Shown piece after piece: positions 54,006 through 62,894 of a stretch of 64,000 nucleotides of DNA. The stretch is from Candidatus Tenderia electrophaga (GTDB taxonomy: Bacteria > Pseudomonadota > Gammaproteobacteria > Tenderiales > Tenderiaceae), in NCBI GenBank assembly GCA_001447805.1, contig CP013099.1:620001-684000 (forward strand). The letters run 5' to 3'. The first letter of the stretch is position 1; each line of letters begins with the position of its first letter. Under the pieces are notes generated by a model. It saw only the letters and a list, made by a program, of their open reading frames with translations. It was not told the origin of the DNA and searched no databases. The position numbers were made by a program, and so were the translations under genes.

Positions 54006-55346
54006 TCATTTCGGCGCGAAATACGCGCGCGTCAGCTTGAACACCACTGGGCTCAACAGGATCAAGGCGATCAGGTTGGGCAGGGCCATGAGCCCGTTCA
54101 TTACATCGGCCAGCAGCCAGACCAGCCCCAGTTTACCCATGGCGCCCAACGGAATCGCGATCAGCCACAGTACCCGATAGGGCAGGATGACTTTGATCCC
54201 GAACAGAAACTCGGCGCAGCGCTCGCCGTAATAGCTCCAGCCCAGAATGGTGGTGAAGGCGAATATAATCAGGCCGACACTGACGATGTAATCGCCCACC
54301 CCGGGCAGGGCGCTGGCAAAGGCTAAGGCCGACAGGGCGGCACCGTTTTCGCCCGTGCTCCAAACCCCGGTGAGGACGATCACCAGCGCCGTCATGGTGC
54401 AGACGATAATGGTGTCGATGAAGGTGCCCAGCATGCCGATCATGCCCTGATGGATGGGGTTATCGGTCTTGGCGGCGGCATGGGCGATGGGGGCGCTGCC
54501 CAGGCCGGCCTCGTTGGAGAAGATGCCGCGCGCCACACCGAAGCGGATCGCCGCCCACACCGCGGCCCCGGCGAAGCCGCCGCTGGCGGCGGTGCCGCTG
54601 AAGGCGTGGCTGACGATGGTGGCCAGGGCCGCCGGCACCTCGGCCAGGTTGGCCAAAATGACCAGCAGCGCAGCGCCGATGTAGGCCACGGCCATGAGGG
54701 GCACCAGCTTGGCGGCCACCCGGGCGATGCGGTCGATGCCGCCCAGGATGACGGCGCCGGCGGCCACGGCGATGAGCAGGCCGGTGAGCCAGGCGGGCAG
54801 GTTAAAGGTCGTTTGCAAGGCATCGGCCACGGAATTGGCCTGCACCATGTTGCCGATGCCGAAGGCGGCCAGCATGCCGAACAGGGCGAAGGCGATGCCC
54901 AGCCAGTGCCACTTCGCGCCCAGGCCGTTCTTGATGTAATACATGGGCCCGCCCACGTACTTGCCGCGCTCGTCCACCTCGCGATAGCGCACCGCCAGCA
55001 CCGCCTCGCTGTATTTGGTGGCCATGCCCACCAGGGCAGTGATCCACATCCAGAACACCGCCCCGGGTCCGCCCAGGGCGATGGCGGTGGCGACGCCGGC
55101 GATATTGCCGGTGCCGATGGTGGCCGACAGCGCGGTCATCAAGGCCTGGAAAGGGGTGATATCGCCCGCGCCCGCGCCTTTGCGTCCGCGCCACAACAGG
55201 CGGAAGGCGGTGCCGGTCTTACGCCAGGGCACAGCGCGCAGACCGAGGGTAAGATACAGGCCGGTGCCCAGCAGCAGCACCAGGGTCACCGGCCCCCAGA
55301 TAATGCCGCTGGCCTGGTTCAGGAATTGCTGAATGGCATCGAGCAT
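54006..55346 (-). CDS. Sodium:alanine (AGCS family) symporter
   Basis: 446 residues, about ten to eleven membrane helices. The signature SATIGTGNIAGVATAIALGG and FWMWITALVGMATKYSEAVL, YVGGPMYYIKNGLG, and the later FSNEAGLGSAPIAHAAA are diagnostic of the alanine-or-glycine:cation symporter family. Imports small amino acids with Na+; exact substrate unknown. Convergent with the small membrane protein; the phosphoesterase gene lies 19 bases upstream and may share the transcript. Confidence 0.93.
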   Translation of the reverse strand: MLDAIQQFLNQASGIIWGPVTLVLLLGTGLYLTLGLRAVPWRKTGTAFRLLWRGRKGAGAGDITPFQALMTALSATIGTGNIAGVATAIALGGPGAVFWMWITALVGMATKYSEAVLAVRYREVDERGKYVGGPMYYIKNGLGAKWHWLGIAFALFGMLAAFGIGNMVQANSVADALQTTFNLPAWLTGLLIAVAAGAVILGGIDRIARVAAKLVPLMAVAYIGAALLVILANLAEVPAALATIVSHAFSGTAASGGFAGAAVWAAIRFGVARGIFSNEAGLGSAPIAHAAAKTDNPIHQGMIGMLGTFIDTIIVCTMTALVIVLTGVWSTGENGAALSALAFASALPGVGDYIVSVGLIIFAFTTILGWSYYGERCAEFLFGIKVILPYRVLWLIAIPLGAMGKLGLVWLLADVMNGLMALPNLIALILLSPVVFKLTRAYFAPK

Positions 55347-55365
55347 GGGTGTGTCCGTATTTTTC

Positions 55366-56070
55366 TTATTGAAACAGTTGGTCGGTACTGATGACCGTCA
55401 GGCCGGCGGCGTCCTCGTCGCGCAGGAAGGCGCCGGTCTCGATGAACCAGACATTGCCCTTGATCACGATCTTACGGTTCGGGGTCACGCTATGGCCACA
55501 GACGACGCGGTCGATGCCCTTTACCGGGCTGCTCAGCAGGCGGCGGATGCGGCTGCGGCCCCACAGGGCGGTGCTGCGTGTCTCCAGATCGCCCATCTCC
55601 AGCAGGCGCAGGAAGGCCGGCCAGCTCATGCCCTTGGGGATATCGGCGTGCACCAGGCCGACGCGGCCGTGGACGGTCTCGAGTTCGATGGCCAGGGGGA
55701 GTTGGGCGAAGGCGGCCATGATGGCCCCGCGCGCCTCTTCGTCCAGGCGTAGCCACCAGTCGCCGCCATAACTCTGATACCAGCTGAGGCCCTCTTCACT
55801 GTCCGGGCTGAGGGTCAGGATCATCTCTTCGTGATTGCCAAGGCAGGAGTGAAACCAGGGTTGGTTGAGCCAGCTCAACACCTTCTCCGACCCCGGGCCG
55901 CGATCGATTAAATCGCCGACGGCGAACAAACGATCGCCTGCGGGATCGAAATTTAAACGCGAGAGTTCGGTATTCAGTTCATCGAAACAGCCGTGGATGT
56001 CGCCGACGATAAAGTCGCGACCCTGGCGGTTGATGGAAAAACCTTGACTGGCGGTGAGCTGTCCTTGCAC
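55366..56070 (-). CDS. Serine/threonine protein phosphatase-type metallophosphoesterase
   Basis: About 234 residues, calcineurin-like fold: IVGDIHGCFDELNTEL, FAVGDLIDRGPGSEKVL, CLGNHEEMI, VHADIPKGMSW and CGHSVTPNRKI give all the metal ligands in the order seen in PrpA/PrpB-like and Ap4A-hydrolase-like phosphatases. Substrate may be phosphoprotein or a dinucleotide. The likely start is GTG at 56070; the frame stays open further up into the end of the next gene. Weak ribosome site. Confidence 0.85.
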   Translation of the reverse strand: MQGQLTASQGFSINRQGRDFIVGDIHGCFDELNTELSRLNFDPAGDRLFAVGDLIDRGPGSEKVLSWLNQPWFHSCLGNHEEMILTLSPDSEEGLSWYQSYGGDWWLRLDEEARGAIMAAFAQLPLAIELETVHGRVGLVHADIPKGMSWPAFLRLLEMGDLETRSTALWGRSRIRRLLSSPVKGIDRVVCGHSVTPNRKIVIKGNVWFIETGAFLRDEDAAGLTVISTDQLFQ

Positions 56071-56095
56071 TGGGGTATTGTAGCGCGTTAAGGGC

Positions 56096-56308
56096 CTAGG
56101 ATGTCTGCGCGTAAGGCGTCTCGTCCAGATAGGCCAGCGAGACAAAGATCGCCAACACGATCAGTGGCACCTGTATACCCGGCGGCAAGGGGAGTGTGGC
56201 GAGCAGGCCCACGCTCCAGTAGTCGCGCAGCCGACGCTTGCGCTGTCGGTATTCCGCCGTGTCTCGGTGATCGATCCAGCGATTGTGTTTTTCGTCATAA
56301 ATCTGCAT
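56096..56308 (-). CDS. Small predicted membrane protein
   Basis: 70 residues. A charged N-terminal part (IYDEKHNRWIDHRDTAEYRQRKRRLRD, shown here as its sense, basic and acidic) precedes a hydrophobic stretch (WSVGLLATLPLPPGIQVPL and IVLAIFVSLAYL) that could form two helices. GGGGGAATAAAC lies before the ATG at 56308, a strong ribosome site. It ends 25 bases before the phosphoesterase start. Not recognised; real-gene status is supported by the ribosome site. Confidence 0.6.
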   Translation of the reverse strand: MQIYDEKHNRWIDHRDTAEYRQRKRRLRDYWSVGLLATLPLPPGIQVPLIVLAIFVSLAYLDETPYAQTS

Positions 56309-56401
56309 GTTTATTCCCCCTGGTCGGTCTGCGGTGAGACAGCTTAGCGACGTGCCTGTCTATATCATAGAGTATGAAAAATTCGACCAGGGTTGAAGTC
56401 A

Positions 56402-56893
56402 ATGGTGGCACACAAATTTGTCTGTGATGAAATGCTGCAAGGCCTGGGGCGCTGGTTGCGCGCCGCCGGTTACGACACGCTGATCGCCAGTAACGGCGAA
56501 CATGATGCGGCGTTGCTGCGGCTGGCGCGCCGGGAAGGACGGTTGTTTGTGACCCGTGATCGCGCACTGCTGGCAACACATCGCCACTTGGCTGATCTTA
56601 TTATCCTGCTGGCGGCCAATGACATGCCCGCCTGTGCGGCGGAACTGACGCGGCGTTGTGACCTGGATTGGTGCAAGGCGCCGTTCTCGCGCTGTCTGCT
56701 CTGCAATACGCCTCTGCAGGTGTTGAGGGCCGGGCAGCGTGAATTGGTCGACGACCAAGTGCCGGACGATGTGGGGAGCACCGGTCGCCCCGTGTTGTAT
56801 TGTCCCGCCTGTCGCAAGGCCTATTGGGAGGGCGGCCATGTGCGCCGCATGCGGGCGCGTTTGCAAGGCTTTCAACGCGGGGAGTGGCAATGA
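56402..56893 (+). CDS. Mut7-C RNase domain protein with zinc ribbon
   Basis: 163 residues. HKFVCDEMLQGLGRWLRAAG carries the Asp of the PIN-like Mut7-C fold, with DAALLRLARREGRLFVTRDRAL and further Asp residues after it; the C-terminal half has a CLLCNTPL ... CPACRKAYW zinc ribbon. Family members are believed to be RNA nucleases, by fold. ATG at 56402. Its TGA overlaps the next ATG (56890-56893), so the two are co-translated. Confidence 0.82.
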   Translation: MVAHKFVCDEMLQGLGRWLRAAGYDTLIASNGEHDAALLRLARREGRLFVTRDRALLATHRHLADLIILLAANDMPACAAELTRRCDLDWCKAPFSRCLLCNTPLQVLRAGQRELVDDQVPDDVGSTGRPVLYCPACRKAYWEGGHVRRMRARLQGFQRGEWQ

Positions 56894-57219
56894 ACCGTGC
56901 GCCCCAGCACTGCCAGTTGTGTCGCAGGCGCATCGCGAATTTGACCAAGCATCATCTCATCCCGCGGATGCGCCACCGTAATAAGAAGACGCGCAAACAA
57001 TTTGCGCGCCAGGAGATGACCACGCGTATCGCCTGGCTTTGCCGCCCCTGCCACACGCAGGTCCATGCCTTGTTCAGCGAAAAGCAACTGGCAGCGTCAT
57101 ATCACAGCATTGCGGCCTTACGCCAGCATCCGGATATGGGAAAATTCATCGAGTGGATATCGGGAAAGGCGGAAAATTTTATCCCGCGTACCTTGACGAG
57201 CACCTCTAAATATTCGTGA
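56890..57219 (+). CDS. HNH-type nuclease-like small protein
   Basis: 109 residues. CQLCRRRIANLTKHHLIPR gives a CxxC pair and a His-His core, and WLCRPCHTQVHALFSE the second CxxC and His: the shape of a zinc-bound HNH endonuclease domain. Function unproven; some family members are non-catalytic. Overlaps the Mut7-C gene by 4 bases. Followed by a 247-base gap (57220-57466) with a 16-bp palindrome and no recognised gene. Confidence 0.75.
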   Translation: MNRAPQHCQLCRRRIANLTKHHLIPRMRHRNKKTRKQFARQEMTTRIAWLCRPCHTQVHALFSEKQLAASYHSIAALRQHPDMGKFIEWISGKAENFIPRTLTSTSKYS

Positions 57220-57234
57220 GCACGCCTCTTGAAA

Positions 57235-57250
57235 CGCGCGCATGCGCGCG
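57235..57250. repeat. Perfect 16-bp GC palindrome in intergenic gap
   Basis: CGCGCGCATGCGCGCG reads the same on both strands. In a GC-rich genome such a run can occur by chance, but it is in a non-coding gap and could be a short hairpin or a protein site. No T-run follows. Confidence 0.4.
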
Positions 57251-57466
57251 CTTGGCGTTGCAGATCTTCGTCATAGCCTGCTACAAGGTGAATCGCGCTG
57301 GCGCGAGATAGGGTACCCTGGGGCGTTGCCTGCGCTCTGCACCTTCAGGGCGAACACCTTGATAGCACACCTGTGAGGGCCCGGTCTGATGCACCCGGAA
57401 CAATCAGAGGTGCCGATAAGAAACAGGGCTGAACGCATTTAAAATTTACCCAGTCAGGTCGATATT

Positions 57467-58489
57467 ATGGAAATGTTGGGGCGACATCGTTTAATCAAAT
57501 TCACCGTTCTGGTTTGGGGCCTGTTGCTTACGGCTATGGTCCAGGCCGAGGTGTTCCAATGCCGTGATACGGCGGGCGGTGTTCGCTTTCAGGACCGGCC
57601 CTGTGCCGGTGATCGTGTTGCGGCGATCGATCAACGCCCATCCCCGGTTCCCTCGCATGCCCAGCCGCAGGCGGATTCGGGCAATCACTTTTTCTGGCGC
57701 GCCGAGTCCGATCAGGGCACGCTTTATTTACTTGGCTCCATCCATTTCGGCATACCGCAAATGTATCCCCTGCCCAGGGTGATGACGTCCGCGTTTAAAC
57801 AATCCGACGCCCTGGTGGTGGAAGCGGATGTGTTTAACGCCGATCCGCAACAGACCGCTGAGCTGGTGGCGAGCAAGGCCTTTTATCAAGATGGCAGCCG
57901 CTTGCACGATCACCTGTCGGCGCAGACCTGGCAGCATCTCGAACAGGTGGCGGGAGCGCTGGGTATGCCGGTGGCGATGCTCGATATGCAGAAACCCTGG
58001 TTCGTCTCCATGACGCTGACCGCTGTAGCGCTGAAGCAACTGGGCTTTTCCGAAGACAAGGGGATCGATGCCCATTTTCTCAGCCTGGCGCGCGGCAAGA
58101 AGAAGGTCGTCGAACTGGAGAGTATGGCCATGCAGCTTTCCCTGTTCGAGCGCATGAGCATGGCGGAGCAAGTGGCGATGTTGGAGGAAACTCTGCGCGA
58201 GGTCGAGCACGGCAAGGCGTTCTTTGACAAGATGTTGGGCTATTGGCAACGCGGCGACGTGGACGGTGTCCAGAGTCTGTTCGACGAAGGCATGATGAAT
58301 TCGCCGGCCGGTGAACGGCTCAACCAGATCATCATCATCGACCGCAACCGGCAGATGTCCGAAAAACTGCATGCCCTGGCGCAGCAGGGCGGTCGTTATT
58401 TTGTCGTGGTGGGTGCCGGCCACCTGACCGGGCCGGAGGGGATTGTCGCCCTGTTGCGGCAGCGCGGTTACCGATTGAGCCAATATTAG
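57467..58489 (+). CDS. TraB/GumN family protein with N-terminal DUF4124-like segment
   Basis: 340 residues. A signal peptide (about 1-28, ending MVQA) leads to EVFQCRDTAGGVRFQDRPC, a DUF4124-like beginning, and then a TraB/GumN domain: GTLYLLGSIHFGIPQMYPLP, then the late VVVGAGHLTGPEGIVALLRQRG. The conserved GxxH and GAGH motifs are those of this proposed metalloprotease-like family. It would act in the periplasm; substrate unknown. ATG at 57467 or 57473. Confidence 0.85.
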   Translation: MEMLGRHRLIKFTVLVWGLLLTAMVQAEVFQCRDTAGGVRFQDRPCAGDRVAAIDQRPSPVPSHAQPQADSGNHFFWRAESDQGTLYLLGSIHFGIPQMYPLPRVMTSAFKQSDALVVEADVFNADPQQTAELVASKAFYQDGSRLHDHLSAQTWQHLEQVAGALGMPVAMLDMQKPWFVSMTLTAVALKQLGFSEDKGIDAHFLSLARGKKKVVELESMAMQLSLFERMSMAEQVAMLEETLREVEHGKAFFDKMLGYWQRGDVDGVQSLFDEGMMNSPAGERLNQIIIIDRNRQMSEKLHALAQQGGRYFVVVGAGHLTGPEGIVALLRQRGYRLSQY

Positions 58490-58583
58490 AAGCTGGTTAA
58501 GAGTTGATCTTCGCGGCGCTTAAATAGCCATATGATGACAGTTTAATTAAAATCAAATTCAAGACTAAGTATGAGGAACGAAT

Positions 58584-58898
58584 ATGACTGATTCTAAGCA
58601 GACCCCTGACGTCGATGTGCCCGCCTGGGATGTGGCCCTGGCTAATTTGGCGAAAGAGGAATTCGACAAGAAGGGCGCGCCCTTGACCCTGGACGATTTC
58701 ACCGATCTGGCCAAGGAATATACCATCCGCCTCGACGACATCATGGTGACCATGTTCGAAATGGTCATCGCAGGTGAATGGCAATACGAAGGCGAACAGC
58801 GGATAGAGCGCAACACCTTGAACGAGCTTTACGTCGGCGGACGCCTGCATGCCAAGGACCTGGAACCCTTTAGCGGTGGCTGGCGTCCACAAGATTAA
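58584..58898 (+). CDS. Small conserved hypothetical protein
   Basis: 104 residues, not recognised. Acidic and helical, with PLTLDDFTDLAKEYTIRLDD and IAGEWQYEGEQRIERNTLNELY; no signal peptide, so cytoplasmic. GAGGAACGAAT lies before the ATG at 58584, a good ribosome site. Single gene in an AT-rich stretch between the TraB-type gene and the cold-shock gene. No function can be given. Confidence 0.65.
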   Translation: MTDSKQTPDVDVPAWDVALANLAKEEFDKKGAPLTLDDFTDLAKEYTIRLDDIMVTMFEMVIAGEWQYEGEQRIERNTLNELYVGGRLHAKDLEPFSGGWRPQD

Positions 58899-58935
58899 GG
58901 GCGCGTTTTGTCATAAATCGTTCACCAAATAAAAC

Positions 58936-58965
58936 TTGTACTGCGGCGAAATTAGTGGCTATACT
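58936..58965 (+). promoter_or_regulatory. Promoter of the cold-shock gene with long leader
   Basis: TTGTAC (58936-58941), 18 bases, then TATACT (58960-58965). Expected start near 58972 leaves a leader of about 100 bases before the ATG at 59075, as in cold-shock mRNAs whose leader controls translation with temperature. Spacing is one base over optimal. Confidence 0.5.
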
Positions 58966-59074
58966 GGCCAAATCGCAGATATTGATTGTGCTTTTTATGG
59001 CGATCGGCAGTACTATAAATCACCTTCAGTACCTGTGAGTTAACACGCAATTTGTAATTTGAGGTAATAGAAAT

Positions 59075-59281
59075 ATGGCAACAGGTACAGTAAAGTGGTT
59101 TAACGACAGCAAGGGTTTCGGCTTCATTACACCTGCTGATGGCGGCGACGATGTGTTCGTGCATTTCTCAGCCATTCAGGGAGACGGATTCAAATCCCTG
59201 GCTGAAGGTCAGAAGGTCTCTTTTGAAACCGAGAAAGGTGCCAAAGGCATTCAGGCCACCAACGTAACCCCGGCTGAATAA
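59075..59281 (+). CDS. Cold-shock protein (CspA family)
   Basis: 68 residues, single OB-fold. [15 protein letters not shown] contains RNP1 (KGFGFI), [11 protein letters not shown]2, and the family-typical [15 protein letters not shown] end. Binds single-stranded nucleic acid and acts as an RNA chaperone. GAGG before the ATG at 59075. Its leader and terminator are described separately. Which paralogue (cold-inducible or constitutive) cannot be told. Confidence 0.97.
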   Translation: MATGTVKWFNDSKGFGFITPADGGDDVFVHFSAIQGDGFKSLAEGQKVSFETEKGAKGIQATNVTPAE

Positions 59282-59304
59282 GCACAACACTCCGGTGTAA
59301 AAAG

Positions 59305-59329
59305 AAAGCCCGCTTCGTGCGGGCTTTTT
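59305..59329 (+). terminator. Rho-independent terminator after the cold-shock gene
   Basis: Perfect 9-bp stem AAAGCCCGC (59305-59313) / GCGGGCTTT (59319-59327), loop TTCGT, and a T-run to 59329. The leading A-run on the other strand makes it usable also for the convergent gene that ends at 59330. Confidence 0.92.
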
Positions 59330-60145
59330 CTATGGCTGGCCGGCGGCTGCCATGGCGCTGGCGGCGCGATCGGCGGCCTGGTTCAAGGCCGAGATCATGG
59401 CGTTGCCGAGCAGTTGAATGGCCCAGCGATAGGACTCCGATTCGCACATTTCGATATAGGCCTTTAGTTTTTCGTCACTGACGTCGCGAAAGGCATAGAG
59501 ATAAGACAGGCGCGTGTTGGTGCGCAGGCTTTCGTCCAGCGAGGTGCGCACTTCATCCACCATCTTTTCCAGTTCACCGTCCCCGAGGCGCAGGTCCGCC
59601 GCCATGACCGGTTCGATGGCGACGAAAATGGCCTTGAACATGGCGGTCTGCATATCGACGCTGAACTCGGTGGTGCGGTTGGCTTCATCCAGGCGCTGAA
59701 TCAATTGTCTGCGCGCCGCAGGGGGCGGAGACTCTTGCAGTGAGGCGGCGAAGGCCTTGAAGTCATCCATGTTGGCCGGGTCGCTGGTGTTGCGTTCCAG
59801 CTCGGCCATGCGCAGCGACAACGGGCTGCGCAGTTGTTCGATATATGTGTCGGCGTGCCGGGCGTCGTAGTGGGCGTTGACCACTGTGACAACGTCGCGT
59901 TTCACCACCGGCGTGGCAAAGGCATCGGCAAAGGCGCTGCTCAAAGCGGAGTTCACTTCGGGTTCCAAGGCGCCGCTGCTCTGTTTCAGCACCGACTGGG
60001 CGAAGTTGGGCACATACTGCAACAGCTTGTTGAATCCCGTCTGTTCCAGAATGGTGTCGATCTGCTGGTGTTTGTCAGCGGCATGGACTTGAAGGGTCAA
60101 GAGGCAGAGCAAGACTCCGCCCAGCAGGGTTTTGACTGATTGCAT
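59330..60145 (-). CDS. Secreted DUF2059-like protein
   Basis: 271 residues. Signal peptide about 1-23 (LLCLLTLQVHA). The mature part is all-helical and charged: DTILEQTGFNKLLQYVPNFA, DARHADTYIEQLRSPLSLRM and the late YLYAFRDVSDEKLKAYIEMC resemble DUF2059-type periplasmic proteins, but this identification is by pattern only. No function is known. Converges with the cold-shock gene; ends inside its terminator. About 50 bases downstream of the second propeller gene on the same strand, so possibly one operon. Confidence 0.6.
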   Translation of the reverse strand: MQSVKTLLGGVLLCLLTLQVHAADKHQQIDTILEQTGFNKLLQYVPNFAQSVLKQSSGALEPEVNSALSSAFADAFATPVVKRDVVTVVNAHYDARHADTYIEQLRSPLSLRMAELERNTSDPANMDDFKAFAASLQESPPPAARRQLIQRLDEANRTTEFSVDMQTAMFKAIFVAIEPVMAADLRLGDGELEKMVDEVRTSLDESLRTNTRLSYLYAFRDVSDEKLKAYIEMCESESYRWAIQLLGNAMISALNQAADRAASAMAAAGQP

Positions 60146-60198
60146 GTGAATCTCTGAGTTAATATGCGGCCCGGTATGGGCCGCAAGCTGTTACTGAC

Positions 60199-61473
60199 TT
60201 AGGCACCGTAAATGCTGCGATCGTTCCAAAAGGAAAAACTGAATTCCTTAATCTCGCCGGCGCCGATGTCGATGGTCTCCGATACTGCGTCGCTGTCGCC
60301 GTCGATGACGGCCAGGCTGCCCTGGGTGGGATTGGGGATGAAGACGATGGGCGCCTGCTCACCGCGCTCGAGAAAGGCGATGGGGCGGCGGCCTGAGGTG
60401 CAGGGTTCCAGTTTGATCTCTTTGATCAGGGTGAGTTCGGGCAACTTGCTGCTGTCATAGACCTGGACCATGTCGGTGCGCAGGTTGTCGAACTGGGCAC
60501 CCTTGCCGGTGGCCGCGGCGGTGACATAGAGCTTGTCGCCCTTGGGATTGAAGCGGTAGACGCTGGGATAAACGTCCTGAATGTCCAGCACCGTGCTGAT
60601 CTGTTCCTGGCGCGCGTCCAGCACACTCAAGCGACCCATGACGTGCTCCGCATCGGCCTTGCGGTCGGCACCCTTGCCGATGAGGAAGTTGCCGCAGCGG
60701 CTCAGCAATAGATTACTGCTGACCTCCATGGGGATAGTGTTTTCCACTTCGTGGCTGAGCGGGTCGATGACCGCCACGGTGTGGTAGCCGTTGTTGAGGT
60801 TGTAGAGCTTGCCGGTGGCCGGCGAGAATTCCATGCCGTGGGGAAAGGCATTGTTGGGCACGTCGGCGGCGCCGTTGTCCTCAAAGCGCGGATCGCAGAG
60901 ATTGATGGTGGCGATGGTCTTGAGAAAACTGACCGCGTCATTGGGATCATTGCCGATGACATGGAGGGTGCCGTCCTTCAGATTGCTGACGAAGGCGCGG
61001 TAGGGAATATTGCCCTGGGTCTGGGTGGGGCCGACGAAGGTGGTGACGTGGTGGCCGCGGCCGACGCACAGGGTGTCCACCAGCTCCGCCTTGCCATTGG
61101 TCTTGGCGGCGATGGTGACGGAAGAGGCCGTGTCGCCGCAGGCCAGGGTGTCGTTGCCGTCCTTGTCGCCGTCGTTCATGAACCAGACCCGCACCGAGTC
61201 GGGATCGCGGTAGGCGTAGGCGAAGCGGGTGTCGGCGGCGACCACGTCCTGGCGCTCGATCTCTTTGCTGACCGGGTCGTAGACCTGCGCCTCATTGCGC
61301 TCGTTAATACCCCAGAAGGCCGGCACTGAATTGATGTCCTTGCCCGTGGCGGCGCGCTTTTCCAGCCGGGTCACGGTGCTTTTGCCGCCCTTGTGTTCCA
61401 CGATCACCACTTCGTTGCGGTCGTCGTATTCCAGGTGGGCTGCGATGGTCCAATCAACTGTCGATGTGTTCAT
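60199..61473 (-). CDS. Propeller-like protein of unknown family (paralogue B)
   Basis: About 424 residues, no signal peptide. It matches the protein at 52393-53649 across most of its length: WFMNDGDKDGNDTLACG, TLCVGRGHHVTTF, PYRAFVSNLKDGTLHVIGN, TINLCDP, VPNNAFPHGMEF, KLYNLNNGYHTVAVIDP, SRCGNFLIGKGADRKAD. Four Cys positions and the His pair are shared, while paralogue A alone has an extra QCH after the His pair and B alone has EPCTSG. The start ATG at 61473 has AGGA 7-8 bases before it; ATG at 61479 lies too near that site. It precedes the DUF2059-like gene. Function unknown. Confidence 0.7.
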   Translation of the reverse strand: MNTSTVDWTIAAHLEYDDRNEVVIVEHKGGKSTVTRLEKRAATGKDINSVPAFWGINERNEAQVYDPVSKEIERQDVVAADTRFAYAYRDPDSVRVWFMNDGDKDGNDTLACGDTASSVTIAAKTNGKAELVDTLCVGRGHHVTTFVGPTQTQGNIPYRAFVSNLKDGTLHVIGNDPNDAVSFLKTIATINLCDPRFEDNGAADVPNNAFPHGMEFSPATGKLYNLNNGYHTVAVIDPLSHEVENTIPMEVSSNLLLSRCGNFLIGKGADRKADAEHVMGRLSVLDARQEQISTVLDIQDVYPSVYRFNPKGDKLYVTAAATGKGAQFDNLRTDMVQVYDSSKLPELTLIKEIKLEPCTSGRRPIAFLERGEQAPIVFIPNPTQGSLAVIDGDSDAVSETIDIGAGEIKEFSFSFWNDRSIYGA

Positions 61474-61568
61474 GGTCATTCCTGTCGTGTTTGAGGGAAC
61501 GTAATGGGACCGTATGATAACAAGCTTTGGCGGCGCTTTCCCCAGGTGAATGTTGGGGCCTTGGCGGC

Positions 61569-62714
61569 TCAGGGGGTGAGGTTCAGGCGTCCGGCCTGCA
61601 CCGCCAGTCGGCCGTCACCGCTAAGGAAATCCAGCAGCTGCTGACCGCCGTGACGGCGCCGCCAGCCCGTCAAAATGGGCAGCTCGCGCTCGCCGCGCAC
61701 CAGCGCCTCCAGCGCCTTGCGCCCGGCCAGGGTGGCGGGGCTGATGCGGTGCTCGGCGGCGCTGAGTTTGACGATGGCGGAGAGGACGTCCACCAGGGCG
61801 TCGTCGGCGTCGGTCAGCCGTTTGGGACGCGCCTGGGTGGGCCATTCATCCTTGGGCAGGGCCTCGCCCTCGCGTACGCACTGCAGCAGCCGCTGGCCGT
61901 TGCGCTGTACCAGCCCGGTCGGGATGCCGCGGATCTTTTCCAGGGCTTTCAGGTCCTTGGGGCGCAGCCGGGCGATATCAAGGACGACATTATCGGCCGC
62001 GATCCAGCGCCGCGGCTTGTCCTTGTCCATGGCCAGTTGTTCGCGCCAGGCGCACAGTTGTTGCAGGATGGCCAGTTGCACACCACGCAGCTTATTACTG
62101 CCCTTGACCCGTTGCCAGGTCCCTTGCGGGTCGACCTGGTAGCGAGTCGGGTCGATGAGGGCGGCGAAGTCCTCGTCCAGCCAGTCGGCTCTGCCCTGGC
62201 GCTGCAGTGCCTCCAACTGCAGGGGATAGAGCCGCGCCAGGTGGCGCACATCGTCTTCGGCATAGCTGATCTGTTTGGCGTCCAGCGGCCGCTGCAGCCA
62301 GTCGGTGCGGGTATGGCTCTTGTCCAGCTCGATGTCCAGCACATCTTTCACCAGGGCGGCGTAGCCGATCTGCTCGCCCTGGCCCAGCACGGTGGCGGCC
62401 ACCTGGGTATCGAACAGGGGCTGGGGCAGCTCGCCGAACAGCAGGTAGAAGATTTCCAGGTCCTGGTCGGCGGCGTGGAACACCTTGGTCACCGCCGGAT
62501 TGGCGAACAGTGCCTTGAGCGGACTCAGATCCTCGATGGCCAGGGGGTCGATGCAGGCGATGCGTGTGTCATCGGCGATCTGGATCAGGGCCAGCTGGGG
62601 GTAATAGGTCTGCTCGCGCACGAACTCGGTGTCCACCGCGACGAAGCTGCTGTGGGCGAGTTCTCGACACAGGTGTTCCAGGTCGGCGGGTTGATTGATA
62701 AAGCGGGTTTCCAT
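61569..62714 (-). CDS. rnd: Ribonuclease D
   Basis: A 3'-5' exoribonuclease that matures tRNA ends. 381 residues: the DEDD nuclease core starts FVAVDTEFVREQTYYPQLAL (D and E ligands), continues FHAADQDLEIFYLLFGELPQP and ends YAEDDVRHLARLYPLQL (D with Tyr). Two HRDC-type helical domains follow (about 210-370). E. coli RNase D has 375 residues. ATG at 62714. A 180-base gap with no clear feature separates it from the protease gene upstream on the same strand. Confidence 0.95.
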   Translation of the reverse strand: METRFINQPADLEHLCRELAHSSFVAVDTEFVREQTYYPQLALIQIADDTRIACIDPLAIEDLSPLKALFANPAVTKVFHAADQDLEIFYLLFGELPQPLFDTQVAATVLGQGEQIGYAALVKDVLDIELDKSHTRTDWLQRPLDAKQISYAEDDVRHLARLYPLQLEALQRQGRADWLDEDFAALIDPTRYQVDPQGTWQRVKGSNKLRGVQLAILQQLCAWREQLAMDKDKPRRWIAADNVVLDIARLRPKDLKALEKIRGIPTGLVQRNGQRLLQCVREGEALPKDEWPTQARPKRLTDADDALVDVLSAIVKLSAAEHRISPATLAGRKALEALVRGERELPILTGWRRRHGGQQLLDFLSGDGRLAVQAGRLNLTP

Positions 62715-62894
62715 GGCTCAGGCCTTTCTGGCAAAGGCCGCCATTGTACCCGAGTTCATCAGGCCAGGCTGTCGTCGGCGACGGGGCTGGGACGGGGTCG
62801 AACATGGAAAATCCTATAACGGCCACCTGACAGGGTGCCGATTTTTCCCAGATCGGGCGCGCCAACCAAGGCTAAGGATGGATTTGAAAAGCGT

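Noticed and set aside
57235..57250. 16-bp GC palindrome as a terminator
   Set aside because: No T-run follows and the arms are only alternating C/G, which is common in a GC-rich gap.
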